Source: Cyanidiococcus yangmingshanensis (taxonomy: Eukaryota; Rhodophyta; Bangiophyceae; Cyanidiales; Cyanidiaceae). Taken from it: DNA of 64,000 bases. Position numbers and translations under genes: made by a program. The stretch covers positions 248,001 through 312,000 of the forward strand of contig VWRR01000008.1 in assembly GCA_013995675.1 (NCBI GenBank), written 5' to 3'. Each line of letters starts with the position of its first letter. Within the stretch, counting starts at the first letter, position 1. The notes below the pieces were generated by a model, which saw only the letters and a program-made list of their open reading frames with translations, was not told where the DNA came from and did no database searches. Of the stretch, positions 20,798 through 30,967 are shown one piece after another.

Positions 20798-21394
20798 TTA
20801 TCGCGTCGTCCAGGTGTTGCGCAGATGGGTCGCCAACGCAGCAGCAGCTCGATAACGGTGCGAGATTGCATTCTTCTCGGCCTCACTCATCTCCGCATAA
20901 GTTCGTTCAGAGCCATCGGGCTGAAATATCGGGTCCCAGCCAAAGTTGCGCTCTCCACGAGGTGGCACAATACGTCCGGGTGTCTGCCCACAGAAGACTA
21001 GCGGCTCGGCTGCCGAGTCGTTGGCAAGGGCAAAGAGACACTGTGCGGTGGCACCCTTGTCGTCCCAGGCCATGAGCAGTTTCTCTAGCCCTGCCGACCC
21101 AAGGTTCTGCAGAAAATATTTAACGTATGGTCCAGGAAGGCCACCAAATGCGTGGAAACACAGCTGTGTGTCCTCGACCAGCGTCGGGCCTTGAACGATC
21201 TGAGCTGCATATCTGCACTTTTCGCGGACAATAAGCGCTGGATCCCCCTGAATCTCCGGGAGATCTATGTTTCTTGCGTTTAGCGGTGGTTGGAAACCAG
21301 TCAGGTCGCGAAGGATAGCGTTCAACTCGGCGAGCTTCTTGGCGTTGCTCGTCACGAAGGTAATGGTTGTCGTCGGGCTTTGCTCTGCTGACAT
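20798..21394 (-). CDS. ITPA: Inosine triphosphate pyrophosphatase (Ham1 family)
   Basis: House-cleaning enzyme that hydrolyses ITP, XTP and dITP to monophosphates, keeping deaminated purines out of nucleic acids. Motifs: [15 protein letters not shown] at the N-terminus, [46 protein letters not shown] and the terminal [15 protein letters not shown]. The start at 21394 gives 198 residues, the normal length. In-frame ATG at 21520 would add 42 residues with Arg and hydrophobic side chains and could make a targeted form. The upstream gap to SRPRB is only about 210 bp, or 86 bp from the longer start, so the two genes share a promoter region. Confidence 0.95.
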   Translation of the reverse strand: MSAEQSPTTTITFVTSNAKKLAELNAILRDLTGFQPPLNARNIDLPEIQGDPALIVREKCRYAAQIVQGPTLVEDTQLCFHAFGGLPGPYVKYFLQNLGSAGLEKLLMAWDDKGATAQCLFALANDSAAEPLVFCGQTPGRIVPPRGERNFGWDPIFQPDGSERTYAEMSEAEKNAISHRYRAAAALATHLRNTWTTR

Positions 21395-21606
21395 GTTCAC
21401 CGATCGGCAACTTAACTTGCAAAACTTCGCACGATATCCTTTCTTCAAGCTCCAACGAGAGCGAAACACTAAAAGATGAGGAATAGAAGGGCACCTGACG
21501 AGATAGCCCAACAAAGCCATGCTACTGGGAACAGCGTCGTCTCCACGCGTCAAGTAGGCGAGGCGGCAGCTGCTCACTGCAACTTGGCCCCCGAGTGACT
21601 GCGTTC

Positions 21607-22440
21607 ATGCAAGCTAGCCAAGCGGGTCAAAGTGTTTCTGTTCTCGACCTGGTTCAGAAGTGTAGCCCGCTTGATTGGAGCTGCTTCAGAGCACAGTGGT
21701 CGAGTCTTGATAGCGCATCGAAAGCGCTTATCAGGGGTTGGCTAGCGACGCTCTGTGCGGTGGTATGTACACTCGGTTTGCTGCTTCGACGCCTAACGCC
21801 GGAACGATCCCGTCTCCCTCGTGTTGTGCTAGTATCCAGTCCTAGCACGAGTGCGGTGGAAGTGGGGGCGGGGAAGACTACGCTCTTTTGGCAGCTGATA
21901 AAAGGCCAGGGTCCGAGGTACCCACCGGTGCCGTCCCAGGAGCCGAACGAGGGCCTCCTGACGCTAGAAGGCAACGTGCGTTGTCTGCTCGTGGACTTAC
22001 CGAGTGATGCTCGCACACGTGCCGTCTGGCAGAGGTTTGTATCTTTAGAGAAGGCTCCACCAAGAGTTTTGATCTATGTTGTCGATGCGAACAAGGGGAC
22101 ACTGGGTCGGGAGACTGAGTTTCTCTGTCGAGAACTTCACCTTGAGGGGCTCGTTCGACGCGGCGTCAAATGCATCATTCTGGCGAACAAGGCAGACCTT
22201 CGCACATCAATGCCGCCAAAAGTGTTCCAGGCGCGTTTTATGAAGGAGTTGGAGCGACTCGGATGGCCGGAGACGCGCGCATTGCCTCAGATCGTTGCTA
22301 TTGACTCGACCACGAAACAAGCCGGTCATGATGACCTTGCACAGCGGCTGCTCTTTGTTCACGGCAGTGCGAAAACTGGCGAAGGTATACCAGCCCTGCG
22401 CACAGCGCTCCGCGAGGCACTACGCCAAAGGCGCCGATAG
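21607..22440 (+). CDS. SRPRB: Signal recognition particle receptor beta subunit
   Basis: Small GTPase that anchors the SRP receptor in the ER membrane. A hydrophobic segment (about residues 42-60, GWLATLCAVVCTLGLLL) precedes the GTPase domain, as in the family. P-loop-like SAVEVGAGKTTLFWQLIKG, switch region LVDLPSD, YVVDAN, the guanine-specificity motif ILANKADL, and a C-terminal VHGSAKTGEG segment follow. The P-loop is a little unusual (a Val-Glu-Val run before GAGKTT). ATG 21607 is preferred over a GTG at 21595. Confidence 0.9.
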   Translation: MQASQAGQSVSVLDLVQKCSPLDWSCFRAQWSSLDSASKALIRGWLATLCAVVCTLGLLLRRLTPERSRLPRVVLVSSPSTSAVEVGAGKTTLFWQLIKGQGPRYPPVPSQEPNEGLLTLEGNVRCLLVDLPSDARTRAVWQRFVSLEKAPPRVLIYVVDANKGTLGRETEFLCRELHLEGLVRRGVKCIILANKADLRTSMPPKVFQARFMKELERLGWPETRALPQIVAIDSTTKQAGHDDLAQRLLFVHGSAKTGEGIPALRTALREALRQRRR

Positions 22441-24768
22441 GTCGTTGCCGAATCGAGAACTGGACCCAGAAGGCTGCATGCGAAGAAGACGTCGACAGAC
22501 CTGAATGGGGCTGCGTAGGAATCCGACCTGACGCATCGAGCGAGGTTGATGAGGGCTCGCTGGAGGTAAATTCGCAGTTGTCTGCCTCCATGAACACGTA
22601 TTGTCCAGAAATTATCAGGACTTTGAATGTAAGCGCAGTGTTCGCATCTTCACGGAGTCGGAGCTGCTGTTTATCAGGCGCAAGTCGCTGAATTGACGGA
22701 CAGCGCTCTTGGAATGAACTCCGGAATACCCTGTGCTCTCTGGGAATCGTGAATTCCTTGTCAGAGCCGGCTCGACAAGTACGACAACGATTTCGTCAAG
22801 TGCATATTCATCGTGAAACGTTTCCTTTACATCACATGGAGACGCGTCTTTCCGCTCTGATGCCAATCGTTTCGGTAATGAGATAGATCCTGAGGGGCGC
22901 ATGACTCAGCACGGGTACATGGTGCAGCTGGTGCAGGCCCCGGGAAACGAAGCCATCGATCCTGAGGCTTGTCTTACTCAGAGTACCGATCGAAGAATAA
23001 CACCTGAGCAGGGTGCTTCCACGTCCTGCAGCCGAGCCAGACCATGAGGTGGTGGTTTCTGTTCAGTATTGATTCTGACACGATCAAGCGTGCCTACTGA
23101 TGCGTATCCCTGCCGGACGTTACCACCCCGGTCCCGTTCAAGTGCGAACCACGCCCTAGCCTATGAAACGATCCTCTAGGCGAGCTCCATGAAACGTTCC
23201 CGTGTTCTTCATGACGGCACGAGACGAGTCGGTCGATCCTTTCACTGGAGTTCTTGTTCGAGAATGCGAGCGGAAACAAGACAACGTAAATCGTTGCGCT
23301 TCGCTGCCGCTGTTGCGACGTGTATCCGCCCATGATCGAGCCACGCACAGCACCTCAAAGAGACCATTCTCCCCGCACAACCTTGAATTTTACAAAACCG
23401 ACCTGAATGAAATTCACACTCAAGCGCAATGGCGACCATACGGGCTCGCATATTCCCTCAAGTTCCGCTGAACACGCGAAAACACTTCCTGCGGAGAGAC
23501 ACTCGTTTTCACTCGCCCACACGATCAGCGCTCTAGACGCGTCGCAAGGCTTGCCCCAGTCAACGACGAGACAGCAACCGTTTTCGTCTCCAGCATCAAC
23601 GACGACGCGCTGCAGCTTTCAAGCCACTCGTCAGCGCCCCGAGCGCGAGCAGCGCGCGCACACCCCTGTCGCTCGAGTGTCCCTTAACCGGCTCGAGTCC
23701 CCTGGTTACGGCGAGCGACCTCCTTCAATCCCTCCTGAAAGTCCTGCATCCACCGAGACCAGTGCATGGTCCGTTCACGAAAGCGCTCCAACAACGCAGT
23801 CGAAGACTCCGAACCGATGGGCAGCGTGCGCGAACGATCAGCAAGTTGTCGAAACGTTGCGTGCGTTCGCAGAGCAAACCGCTGAAACAGGGCACTATTC
23901 GCAAGCCCCTTCACAACGACCTCATTTGCTAACCACTGCGCAATGCGAGCGATAATGTCCCCACGCATGAGAACGCGCGCTCTTGAAACCTCTTTCCAGT
24001 ATGCTGGTTCAGCAATCAATACGGAAACCTCGAACGAAGAACGTCACCTGGAAAGCCGAAACGAAGACGCGAAACCCGATCCGTCCCAGCGGGGACGGCC
24101 ATCCGGCGCCGCTCGTCGTTTCTCGGATCGGGGGGGGGGTCGACGCGGAGTCCCCGCTGCAGGCACGCGGTTGGTTGCCGTCCTAAAGTCGGGATCATCT
24201 CGTTCGGAAATGTTAACTTGTCTATACGTTTGTGTCTTTTTAGAGGTGTATGCGACAATGCATGGGAAGGTGTAAACATGCCGATTTGCTCCGGTGTTTG
24301 TCTTCGGAGATCCATGCTTCTCTTCATTTCAAAATAGACCGAACATGTGTTGTGGATGTTGATCACCGATCTGATAGAGTGTGCATCGATCGTTTGAAAC
24401 TTGGACTTATGTTTTTTGGGGTCTTTGGGACAGAGGTGTTCTTTAGGGTCGGCATGTCATTCCGAGGCTAGTCCTAATGCGTACCGAAAGACGGCGATCG
24501 TGCGCTTTGTTCATGCGACTGGGCTTTGAAAGCGTTCGACGAGTCGATGCAAACACAGGCGCATCTTCCGTTCTATTCAAGCGGGAAACATTCTCGAGTT
24601 GTTGTACTTGGTGGCTGACGTTGTGGCATTTCACGAGTGGTCTGTTTGTTTCATTGGTTGGTAGTCAGCTCGCTGATCGATAGCAGTCGCGCGGTTTCGT
24701 TGTTCTGGAGGGAGGATCTTTTGCACGGTCCTTTTCGCGACAGGAACCAGAACACTTGAGTATCCTGT
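22441..24768. other. Large intergenic region, 2.3 kb, one possible small gene
   Basis: Holds a weak small frame (23684-23968, listed separately), a run of about ten G at 24130-24139, and AT-richer sequence downstream of 24200. A plus-strand frame at 23407-23955 is Ser/Thr/Pro/Gln-rich and lies over the minus-strand candidate; I do not accept it. Confidence 0.4.
23684..23968 (-). CDS. Hypothetical small protein
   Basis: From the ATG at 23968 the frame encodes 94 residues; it stays open about 17 codons further upstream without another ATG. The N-terminal half has amphipathic-helix composition (IARIAQWLANEVVVKGLANSALFQRFALRT) that reads like a real conserved protein, while the C-terminal half is Arg-rich. 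I do not recognise the family. The lack of an upstream ATG leaves room for a missing first exon or an indel. Confidence 0.35.
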   Translation of the reverse strand: MRGDIIARIAQWLANEVVVKGLANSALFQRFALRTHATFRQLADRSRTLPIGSESSTALLERFRERTMHWSRWMQDFQEGLKEVARRNQGTRAG

Positions 24769-27700
24769 TTACAAGGCGATTGATGCAAACCACGTCGTCG
24801 AGTGTTCGGCATCACTCGAGTCCCGATTCGGCGTCGTAGGTGCCGGGATATCCAGCGTACGCGTCCAGTCCTGAACGAGGCGTTGGAGCTCGTCACCAGC
24901 CTGTTGTAACACTTTGGCGTGTCTGTACTCACCTAGGAGGAAGAGACACTCCATGATTTCGTGCACAGCGTCTTTCAGGACCGCGCTTGGTTGCAATCGG
25001 CGAAGATACTCCACCAGATACAGCTCCTCGTGCGGATCACCTGGTTTGATTTTCTTCTTCTTCTTCTTCTTGGCTGTCTTCGTCTTTGCTCTGCGAGACG
25101 GACCCCCAGACGCCTGATTACCGTTCGTAATGGATGGTGCGTCCGTGCTGATACCAGTGCGACTACTGTCGCTACTACTCTCCGAATGGGTACCGAACGT
25201 GAACGTGGACATGCTCGCAATATCCGATGCGAGTGCCTCCAGTTCACTATCGCCATCTGTGTCTGGAAACTGGTCAGGATTGCCGTCGATGGCCGCTGTA
25301 TGCAGCTGAAGCTGACGGCGATGCTCACGAACCAAGTGCAAACGGGCAGCTCGTTCGCGAAACTTGGCCGCGTTACTTCGCATTTCCGATGCTCTCTCTT
25401 CGACAGCCAGAACAAGTGCAGAACGGAACTGCCCGTGCAGCCAATCAACTCGATTTTGGGAGGCAATGAGTCGCAAAGCCGCACGGAAGTGATGTGCGTC
25501 GAACAGGAGCTGCAATGCTTCCTCCGGCTTGGCGAGCACAGGGCCGGCGAGGATTTGGGCAGCGTCTTCCCACCTTCGCTGGTTGCACAAGGCATCTACG
25601 AGGCGACGCAAAAAATTCTCGTGCGGCTCGGGTTGGAGCGTAGCCTGTGCACGCTGCAGATGGGCCGCAATGGAGAACGCGCTCCGGCCGCTGGCGAGAT
25701 AGGCAGCTGATGCCTGTCCATAAGCTCCATGCAGCGCATAGAGCTGGGCAGCCTCTAGATGTGCACCGGTCCTGTCAAGCTCTCCGGCATAGAGCAGCGC
25801 AATCTCGTGACGCAGACCGGTATGGAGCGGTTCATGATCGAGCTTGACGAGCTCCAAATAGGCCTCTTGGGCCAGATGGAAATGCTCAACGAGACGTCGT
25901 ATACGTTCATCGACTTGTGGCCCTAGCTCCCTTCGAGCCAGGAACAGGTTCTGTAATGCAGCTCGTGGCCTCGAGAGAAACAAGTCTATTTCGTAGCGTC
26001 GCATTGCCACCGGTTCCATTTGTCGGAGCGACTCGAGGAACGCTTGATACTCGGCTCGATCCATGCGGCCAGCACGAGCAATCTTTTCCGCTAAGTCAAG
26101 ATCATAGCGACCGAGTGCAGCTCGATAGAGCTCATCCATCGACTTGCGGGCTACGGTGCTCACATATCGCAATGCATCGACAGAGAAACGCTCGCTCAGT
26201 TGCTGTAAAGCGGCATCCAAGTTGGCTTGTGGGCGGCGCGTCACATGCGCGGTCAGTATCGCATAGAGAAAGCGCTCAGGGTCCAGACGTTCCATTTCGT
26301 TCACCAGAGCTGGCACCAGTCGGTCGCTCAGATCGTCGCGTTCATTTAACGAGACCAGCAGCTGTTGTAGGGCCTCTGCAACACCGGTCTCTCTCCAGCG
26401 CGCAAGAAACTGTCCGAGGAAGGATGTGGTCTCGTGAAGGAACCGATCCAGACCCATGGATACAACCACATCACGTGGTTCAATGCAGTGCCGTCGAGCG
26501 AGTCGAAGGAGGGCTACGAGATCCGGCTCCCGGCCTTGTTCGTTTGCCGCTGCGATCACCCGCAAGATTTTGCGCTCAACCAGAATTCGCGGAGTGATCG
26601 TCTCCAAATTGCCTCGAGGTGTCTCCAGAACGAGTCGTAGTCCATCGCTGAGGGCAGCGAGGAGTACAGCCCCGCGATCCACTATGCGTTCCGACTCGAC
26701 GCAACGGCGTCGCAGCTCAGCCGCGCTAGACACAATACGCAAGTCGCTATAAAGCACAGAGCCCGAAACCGTCGTCCAGAAAGCCAACAGCTCGCCAGGA
26801 ACAACGACAAAAGAGATACAATCCGTCGCGAGCACGCAGCGTTCGGGATCCGTTTGGGCTCCGTTTGCTCGCCATTGGAGCACTCGCGTGCGTACCTGAA
26901 GGGACAAAGTGCCCTCTGGCAGCGACACTGAACGCACTGGAGACACCAACCAATCATCTAGCTTCGGTGTTGCTGCAGACACGGTCGTCGTTGTATTCGC
27001 GTCGGCAGTGATGTGCGCAGCCTGCTCAACCGCTGGCGTGGCAACAACCTTACCATATCCGTCGAAGCGGTATCTCTGGTGAGTGTTGCTGACAGTCAAC
27101 AAGGTTTTTCCCTCCCAGATAAGGTGATGAATGATCTCGCCCTTGCTTCTGGACGGAATCGTGGCATGAAAAGCGCTCATTGGTGGCGGGATCAGTGATC
27201 GCCCTAGGGGCGTTAACAGTACCTGGTTTCCGTCGATAACCGCAATGGTGTCGTCCAGGATTGCATTCACTGATATCGTCCATTGAAATCGATACATGAT
27301 GAGAGACGGCTCGTTTCGGTCGCCTGCTTGACGACCCCAAAAGAGAAGCAATGGATCAGCGGAATCAAACTGTATCCACATCGTTTGGGATGCTCGAACG
27401 CTCCGCGATGCCGCATCGATCCGATACTTGAGATACCAGTGATAGTTCCGGAAAGCGTAAATGTCTACCCAGACCTGATGCTGAGCATCCGGTGAGTCAC
27501 TCGAGATGTCCGTGAATCCCACTGCCAGCAGTGTGTCCTCGGCATTCCAGGTGAGGCCCCAGATCAAGCGCCCTCGCTCAAGTTGTTGTTCCATGTCCAT
27601 TCTTGCGTGCCGAAATCCGTTTTTCTCAAAGAAGAGAATGCTCCCATCAAGTGTGGCTACAGCGAGCACACCACCACGACGTCGTTGCCAAGTGAGCACG

Positions 27701-28392
27701 TTCCCGAGTTGCGTCGTGGTTGAGCAGACCGCCACGGGCGGGGATACAAGCGGTTGTGGCTCAGCGGTCGCAACCCATTGAAGACTTGGCGCTCCGTATA
27801 TATCTGTACGAAATAATCCATCTTCGCTCGGATAACTTACTGCAAAATAGGCGCCATCCGGTCGCCAGGCTACTTGAACAGCACCAGGTGTATCCGCCGC
27901 CGACCGACCAGCTGAGCCAAACAGCGTCGCTCGAAGGTTGCTTCGTCCTACGACCTCTAGCTCGCCATCTAGCAATATCAAATCACCTTGTTCAGTAACC
28001 AATACAACGTAATCCTGAGAGGATGAAGCTTCCACGGCAGCGAGGCCTTCAGGGACGAGCCCAACAGTTTCCTGCTCCGCCACCAAGTGACCAGAACGAA
28101 ACGCGACGATTGTCTGCGCTAGTGACTGGCACCAAAAGAAACCTTGGATCTGTTCTTCCAAAATGTCGGTTGGAAGCCCATGCTCTCGATCATTGACGTC
28201 GTCCTTCTCTATAAAGTAGTCACAAAGCACCCAACGGTGTTGTCGTGGAACGACCCCAACAGCAACCACACGCTTTGTTGTCGGGGTCTGCCAAAGTCGC
28301 CAGCTAAAACCAGATAGCCCTGCAAGTCGATCTCCTGGTTCCTGACTAGTCCATGATCTTGTCTGCACCTCCTCCAAACTCAAGTTCTGCAT
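24769..28392 (-). CDS. ELP1: Elongator complex subunit 1 (ELP1/IKI3)
   Basis: Scaffold subunit of Elongator, which modifies wobble uridines of tRNA. The 1,207-residue protein begins MQNLSLEEVQTRSW with an N-terminal beta-propeller half (LIWGLTWNAEDTLLAVGF, VQVAWRPDGAYFAVSY), then helical repeats with the diagnostic ILTAHVTRRPQANLDAALQQL, MDELYRAALGRYDLDLAEKIA and HFHLAQEAYLELVKLDHEPLH blocks. A lysine run (KTAKKKKKKKIKPGD) near residue 1,130, encoded by CTT repeats at about 25051-25070 on the plus strand, precedes the terminal HEELYLVEYLRRL segment, as the basic region does in other ELP1 proteins. The frame is intact over 3.6 kb. ATG 28392 is preferred; 57 further codons upstream open only from a TTG. 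Transcribed away from GCN5 with about 270 bp between starts. Confidence 0.93.
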   Translation of the reverse strand: MQNLSLEEVQTRSWTSQEPGDRLAGLSGFSWRLWQTPTTKRVVAVGVVPRQHRWVLCDYFIEKDDVNDREHGLPTDILEEQIQGFFWCQSLAQTIVAFRSGHLVAEQETVGLVPEGLAAVEASSSQDYVVLVTEQGDLILLDGELEVVGRSNLRATLFGSAGRSAADTPGAVQVAWRPDGAYFAVSYPSEDGLFRTDIYGAPSLQWVATAEPQPLVSPPVAVCSTTTQLGNVLTWQRRRGGVLAVATLDGSILFFEKNGFRHARMDMEQQLERGRLIWGLTWNAEDTLLAVGFTDISSDSPDAQHQVWVDIYAFRNYHWYLKYRIDAASRSVRASQTMWIQFDSADPLLLFWGRQAGDRNEPSLIMYRFQWTISVNAILDDTIAVIDGNQVLLTPLGRSLIPPPMSAFHATIPSRSKGEIIHHLIWEGKTLLTVSNTHQRYRFDGYGKVVATPAVEQAAHITADANTTTTVSAATPKLDDWLVSPVRSVSLPEGTLSLQVRTRVLQWRANGAQTDPERCVLATDCISFVVVPGELLAFWTTVSGSVLYSDLRIVSSAAELRRRCVESERIVDRGAVLLAALSDGLRLVLETPRGNLETITPRILVERKILRVIAAANEQGREPDLVALLRLARRHCIEPRDVVVSMGLDRFLHETTSFLGQFLARWRETGVAEALQQLLVSLNERDDLSDRLVPALVNEMERLDPERFLYAILTAHVTRRPQANLDAALQQLSERFSVDALRYVSTVARKSMDELYRAALGRYDLDLAEKIARAGRMDRAEYQAFLESLRQMEPVAMRRYEIDLFLSRPRAALQNLFLARRELGPQVDERIRRLVEHFHLAQEAYLELVKLDHEPLHTGLRHEIALLYAGELDRTGAHLEAAQLYALHGAYGQASAAYLASGRSAFSIAAHLQRAQATLQPEPHENFLRRLVDALCNQRRWEDAAQILAGPVLAKPEEALQLLFDAHHFRAALRLIASQNRVDWLHGQFRSALVLAVEERASEMRSNAAKFRERAARLHLVREHRRQLQLHTAAIDGNPDQFPDTDGDSELEALASDIASMSTFTFGTHSESSSDSSRTGISTDAPSITNGNQASGGPSRRAKTKTAKKKKKKKIKPGDPHEELYLVEYLRRLQPSAVLKDAVHEIMECLFLLGEYRHAKVLQQAGDELQRLVQDWTRTLDIPAPTTPNRDSSDAEHSTTWFASIAL

Positions 28393-28661
28393 CGATCCGG
28401 CCAAGACTAGAATCAAACCCAACACGAGCTGCTGCAGAGGAAACGGCTTGGGTCGAGTCGACCAACAGCATGTCTCGGCCAGCGCTTCTTTACCAGCGGC
28501 ACCGGCACAACAATTTCGTTCAACGTTTGTTTTTCTCGTTGGGGGCCGTCCGAAAACCAACAATCCGAAGGAGTGAGCAGGACTAGTTTGGAATTGAGTA
28601 CTAAGAGGGTTTAGCGAGCAACTGGGAACTCGTGTACGTGCTTTCAGTCCGGCTTAGCACG
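28393..28661. promoter_or_regulatory. Shared upstream region of ELP1 and GCN5
   Basis: 269 bp between two oppositely directed starts, so it must contain both promoters. I cannot name an element in it. Confidence 0.5.
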
Positions 28662-30029
28662 ATGCCCAGTAAGCGCAAACACCCGTCAACGAAGCAGACC
28701 GCCAAGACGGAACAAGCAGGCGGTCCCCACGCTTCGGTTGGGTTCAAAACCGAGGCTGATGCGAAGACACCCCCTCCCGAAGAGGAAGAAGAGGACTTTC
28801 GGGTAGAGCCGTCTTGTGCCGTACCGCGGGCGCGAAACCCGATTGAGCCGGACTACCCCGGAGCCTACACCATGACTTCCGAGGACATGATTGGTACGGA
28901 CTCGCACCTCGCTTATGTGTCTCGATGGCATCGGATGCGTGAGGAAGAGCGGCGTGGCTCGGTTACGTTTCGAGTTGTGACGAATGACGGCTCTCGACCA
29001 GCGCTCGTGCAGTTGCTGGGTCTAAAAAACGTTTTCGTTCGTCAGTTGCCAAACATGCCCCGACCGTATGTTGTGCGCTTGGTCTTCGATCGAAAGCACG
29101 AGTCAGTGATCATGGTAAAAAAACTGCCTTCAGGGGAAGAGGTGGTGATGGGGGGATGTTGTTATCGTCCGTTTGGGGAACAGGGCTTTGCGGAAATCGC
29201 TTTTCTAGCGATATCGCACAGCGAACAGGTCCGTGGCTACGGGACTCGCCTCATGGCCCACACGAAGGAGCGAGCAAAAGCGCTCAAACTCACTCATCTG
29301 CTCACCTGTGCTGATAATAACGCAGTGGCCTACTTCAAGAAGCAAGGTTTCAGCAAGATCATCACATTGCCACCAGAGCGATGGCAAGGTTACATCAAGG
29401 ACTACGAGGGGATCGTGCTCATGGAGTGCGCTCTGAACTTCAAAGTGGATTATCTGAACATCCCTCCGCTGTTGAAAGCACAAAAATTATGTCTTTTGGA
29501 GAAGTTGCGAGAGGTTTCACGCTCTCATATCGTTTATCCTGGCATCGATGTGAAGAAGATGAAAGGTATTCGAATCGAGGATATCCCCGGTCTACGGCAT
29601 GTTGATTTGGACAAGGTGCCGCCACCAACAGCGGCGCACGGGACCCGCTCTGGTGTTGCTAGTGCCAAGCCGTTAACTGCGGCGGCAGCAATTGCTCGTG
29701 AACGGGACCCTGTCCAGTTAGCTGCATTGCACAAGGAGCTGCAACAGATATTGAACCAAATCAAGTCGCATTCGAGTGCTTGGCCTTTTCTGGAACCAGT
29801 GAATCCCGAGGAGACTGGTGCGTACAACTACTACGAAATCATTAAGAACCCGATGGACCTGCGGACGATTCAAGAACGACTGGACTCGGGATGGTACTAC
29901 GTCAACCGAGATATTTTCCTCGCTGATTTGAATCGGATGGTGAAGAATGCAATTGACTATAACGGACCAGGTCACTATATCAGCGAACTCGCGCTCTCGT
30001 TGCAACGCTTCTATTCCAGTAAGCTTTGA
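28662..30029 (+). CDS. GCN5: GCN5-type histone acetyltransferase with bromodomain
   Basis: Catalytic subunit of SAGA/ADA-type complexes, acetylating histone H3 tails. The 455-residue protein has a basic and acidic N-terminus (residues 1-60), a GNAT domain (VRLVFDRKHESVIMVKK, GGCCYRPFGEQGFAEIAFLAI with the catalytic Glu, QVRGYGTRLMAHTKERAK acetyl-CoA loop, LLTCADNNAVAYFKKQGF, GYIKDYEGIVLMEC) and a C-terminal bromodomain (AWPFLEPV...YYEIIKNPMDLRTIQERL...YNGPG). Domain order and length match yeast Gcn5; the animal PCAF N-terminal extension is absent. ATG 28662 is used; a GTG 30 bp upstream is ignored. Confidence 0.97.
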   Translation: MPSKRKHPSTKQTAKTEQAGGPHASVGFKTEADAKTPPPEEEEEDFRVEPSCAVPRARNPIEPDYPGAYTMTSEDMIGTDSHLAYVSRWHRMREEERRGSVTFRVVTNDGSRPALVQLLGLKNVFVRQLPNMPRPYVVRLVFDRKHESVIMVKKLPSGEEVVMGGCCYRPFGEQGFAEIAFLAISHSEQVRGYGTRLMAHTKERAKALKLTHLLTCADNNAVAYFKKQGFSKIITLPPERWQGYIKDYEGIVLMECALNFKVDYLNIPPLLKAQKLCLLEKLREVSRSHIVYPGIDVKKMKGIRIEDIPGLRHVDLDKVPPPTAAHGTRSGVASAKPLTAAAAIARERDPVQLAALHKELQQILNQIKSHSSAWPFLEPVNPEETGAYNYYEIIKNPMDLRTIQERLDSGWYYVNRDIFLADLNRMVKNAIDYNGPGHYISELALSLQRFYSSKL

Positions 30030-30967
30030 GCTCGGACCCTCGGGCCACGAACAAGGCTAGGTGTTTACGGGACCGCCTTGAGAGCGAGAACCCCTTGCGG
30101 ACTGGAGTCAGCATAACGCTGCCCGGCTCACGTAAGCGGCTACTCGTTCTGACGCCGTTCGATGTCCATGCAGTGTAGTTTGCCGAACGACTCCCGTGCT
30201 CGCACTCCTGTATGTACCCGGAAAGTAGGCCCGTTGGGTGAGCGTATTCGCGTCAATGCTCACGAGCCTAAACAAGGAGCACCAAGGATGTCTCTCGGAG
30301 CAAACTCGTCGTATCCAATGCCCCTGGCCGCTTCCAAACCGAGCGCGAGACGCGCATGGCCGGATAGCACCAGATTCAACACAGGTCTCCGGCACCTATT
30401 GGCACCGCTTCGAGTCGAAACGAAGTAACGACGGTTTGCTTACGTCCCGAATCACTGCTGAGTGTCAAGTTCTACCTCCATACCAAGATTGTGGGAGGTT
30501 GTCTTCGACAGCGGCATCCAGACGCAGAAGCGTCAGTAGCGCTCCACTCAACGATTCGATCTCGATATTGCAAGCGTCGACCAGCATCTGCGAGAAAGCC
30601 TTCCCCGGTACTTTTGTAACGCACACCGTTCATTCACGTCTCTGAAGAGGCATCGAACGCTTCGCCTAGAGCTAGGTTGCAATTTGAGGTGGAGTCCAAA
30701 TTGACGGACACGACCATGAATGCCGTACAAATGCCTGCATCAAGTCTGCGTCCTGAACTTAGAAAACTCGCCATCAACCCCAATCTCTCTCAGACTATTT
30801 TGGATTACCGTGTTTTAGAACGCGGGCAAACCTTGCAGCAGCACCCATGAGGATCGTGCTCCGGACACTTTCTAGGAATCGCGCTACCAGGCTCAAGTTC
30901 GAAACTCGAAGCATCGGTCTGTACAATCTGTCTCCCTCCGGTCAGTTTCGATTGAAGCTTCGGTTCT
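30030..30967. other. Convergent intergenic region, no accepted gene
   Basis: Between GCN5 (+) and RPP30 (-). A 44-codon plus-strand frame at 30716-30850 (starting MNAVQMPASSLRPEL) has protein-like composition but no known match. The longer frames at 30108-30645 overlap on both strands and look random. Confidence 0.35.

Noticed and set aside
23407-23955. 182-codon plus-strand frame rich in Ser, Thr, Pro and Gln
   Set aside because: Compositional only, and it opposes a more protein-like minus-strand frame.
24961-25710. 249-codon frame on the plus strand within ELP1
   Set aside because: Antisense shadow of a clear ELP1 coding region.
30716-30850. 44-codon frame with protein-like composition between GCN5 and RPP30
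   Set aside because: Too short to support without a homologue.
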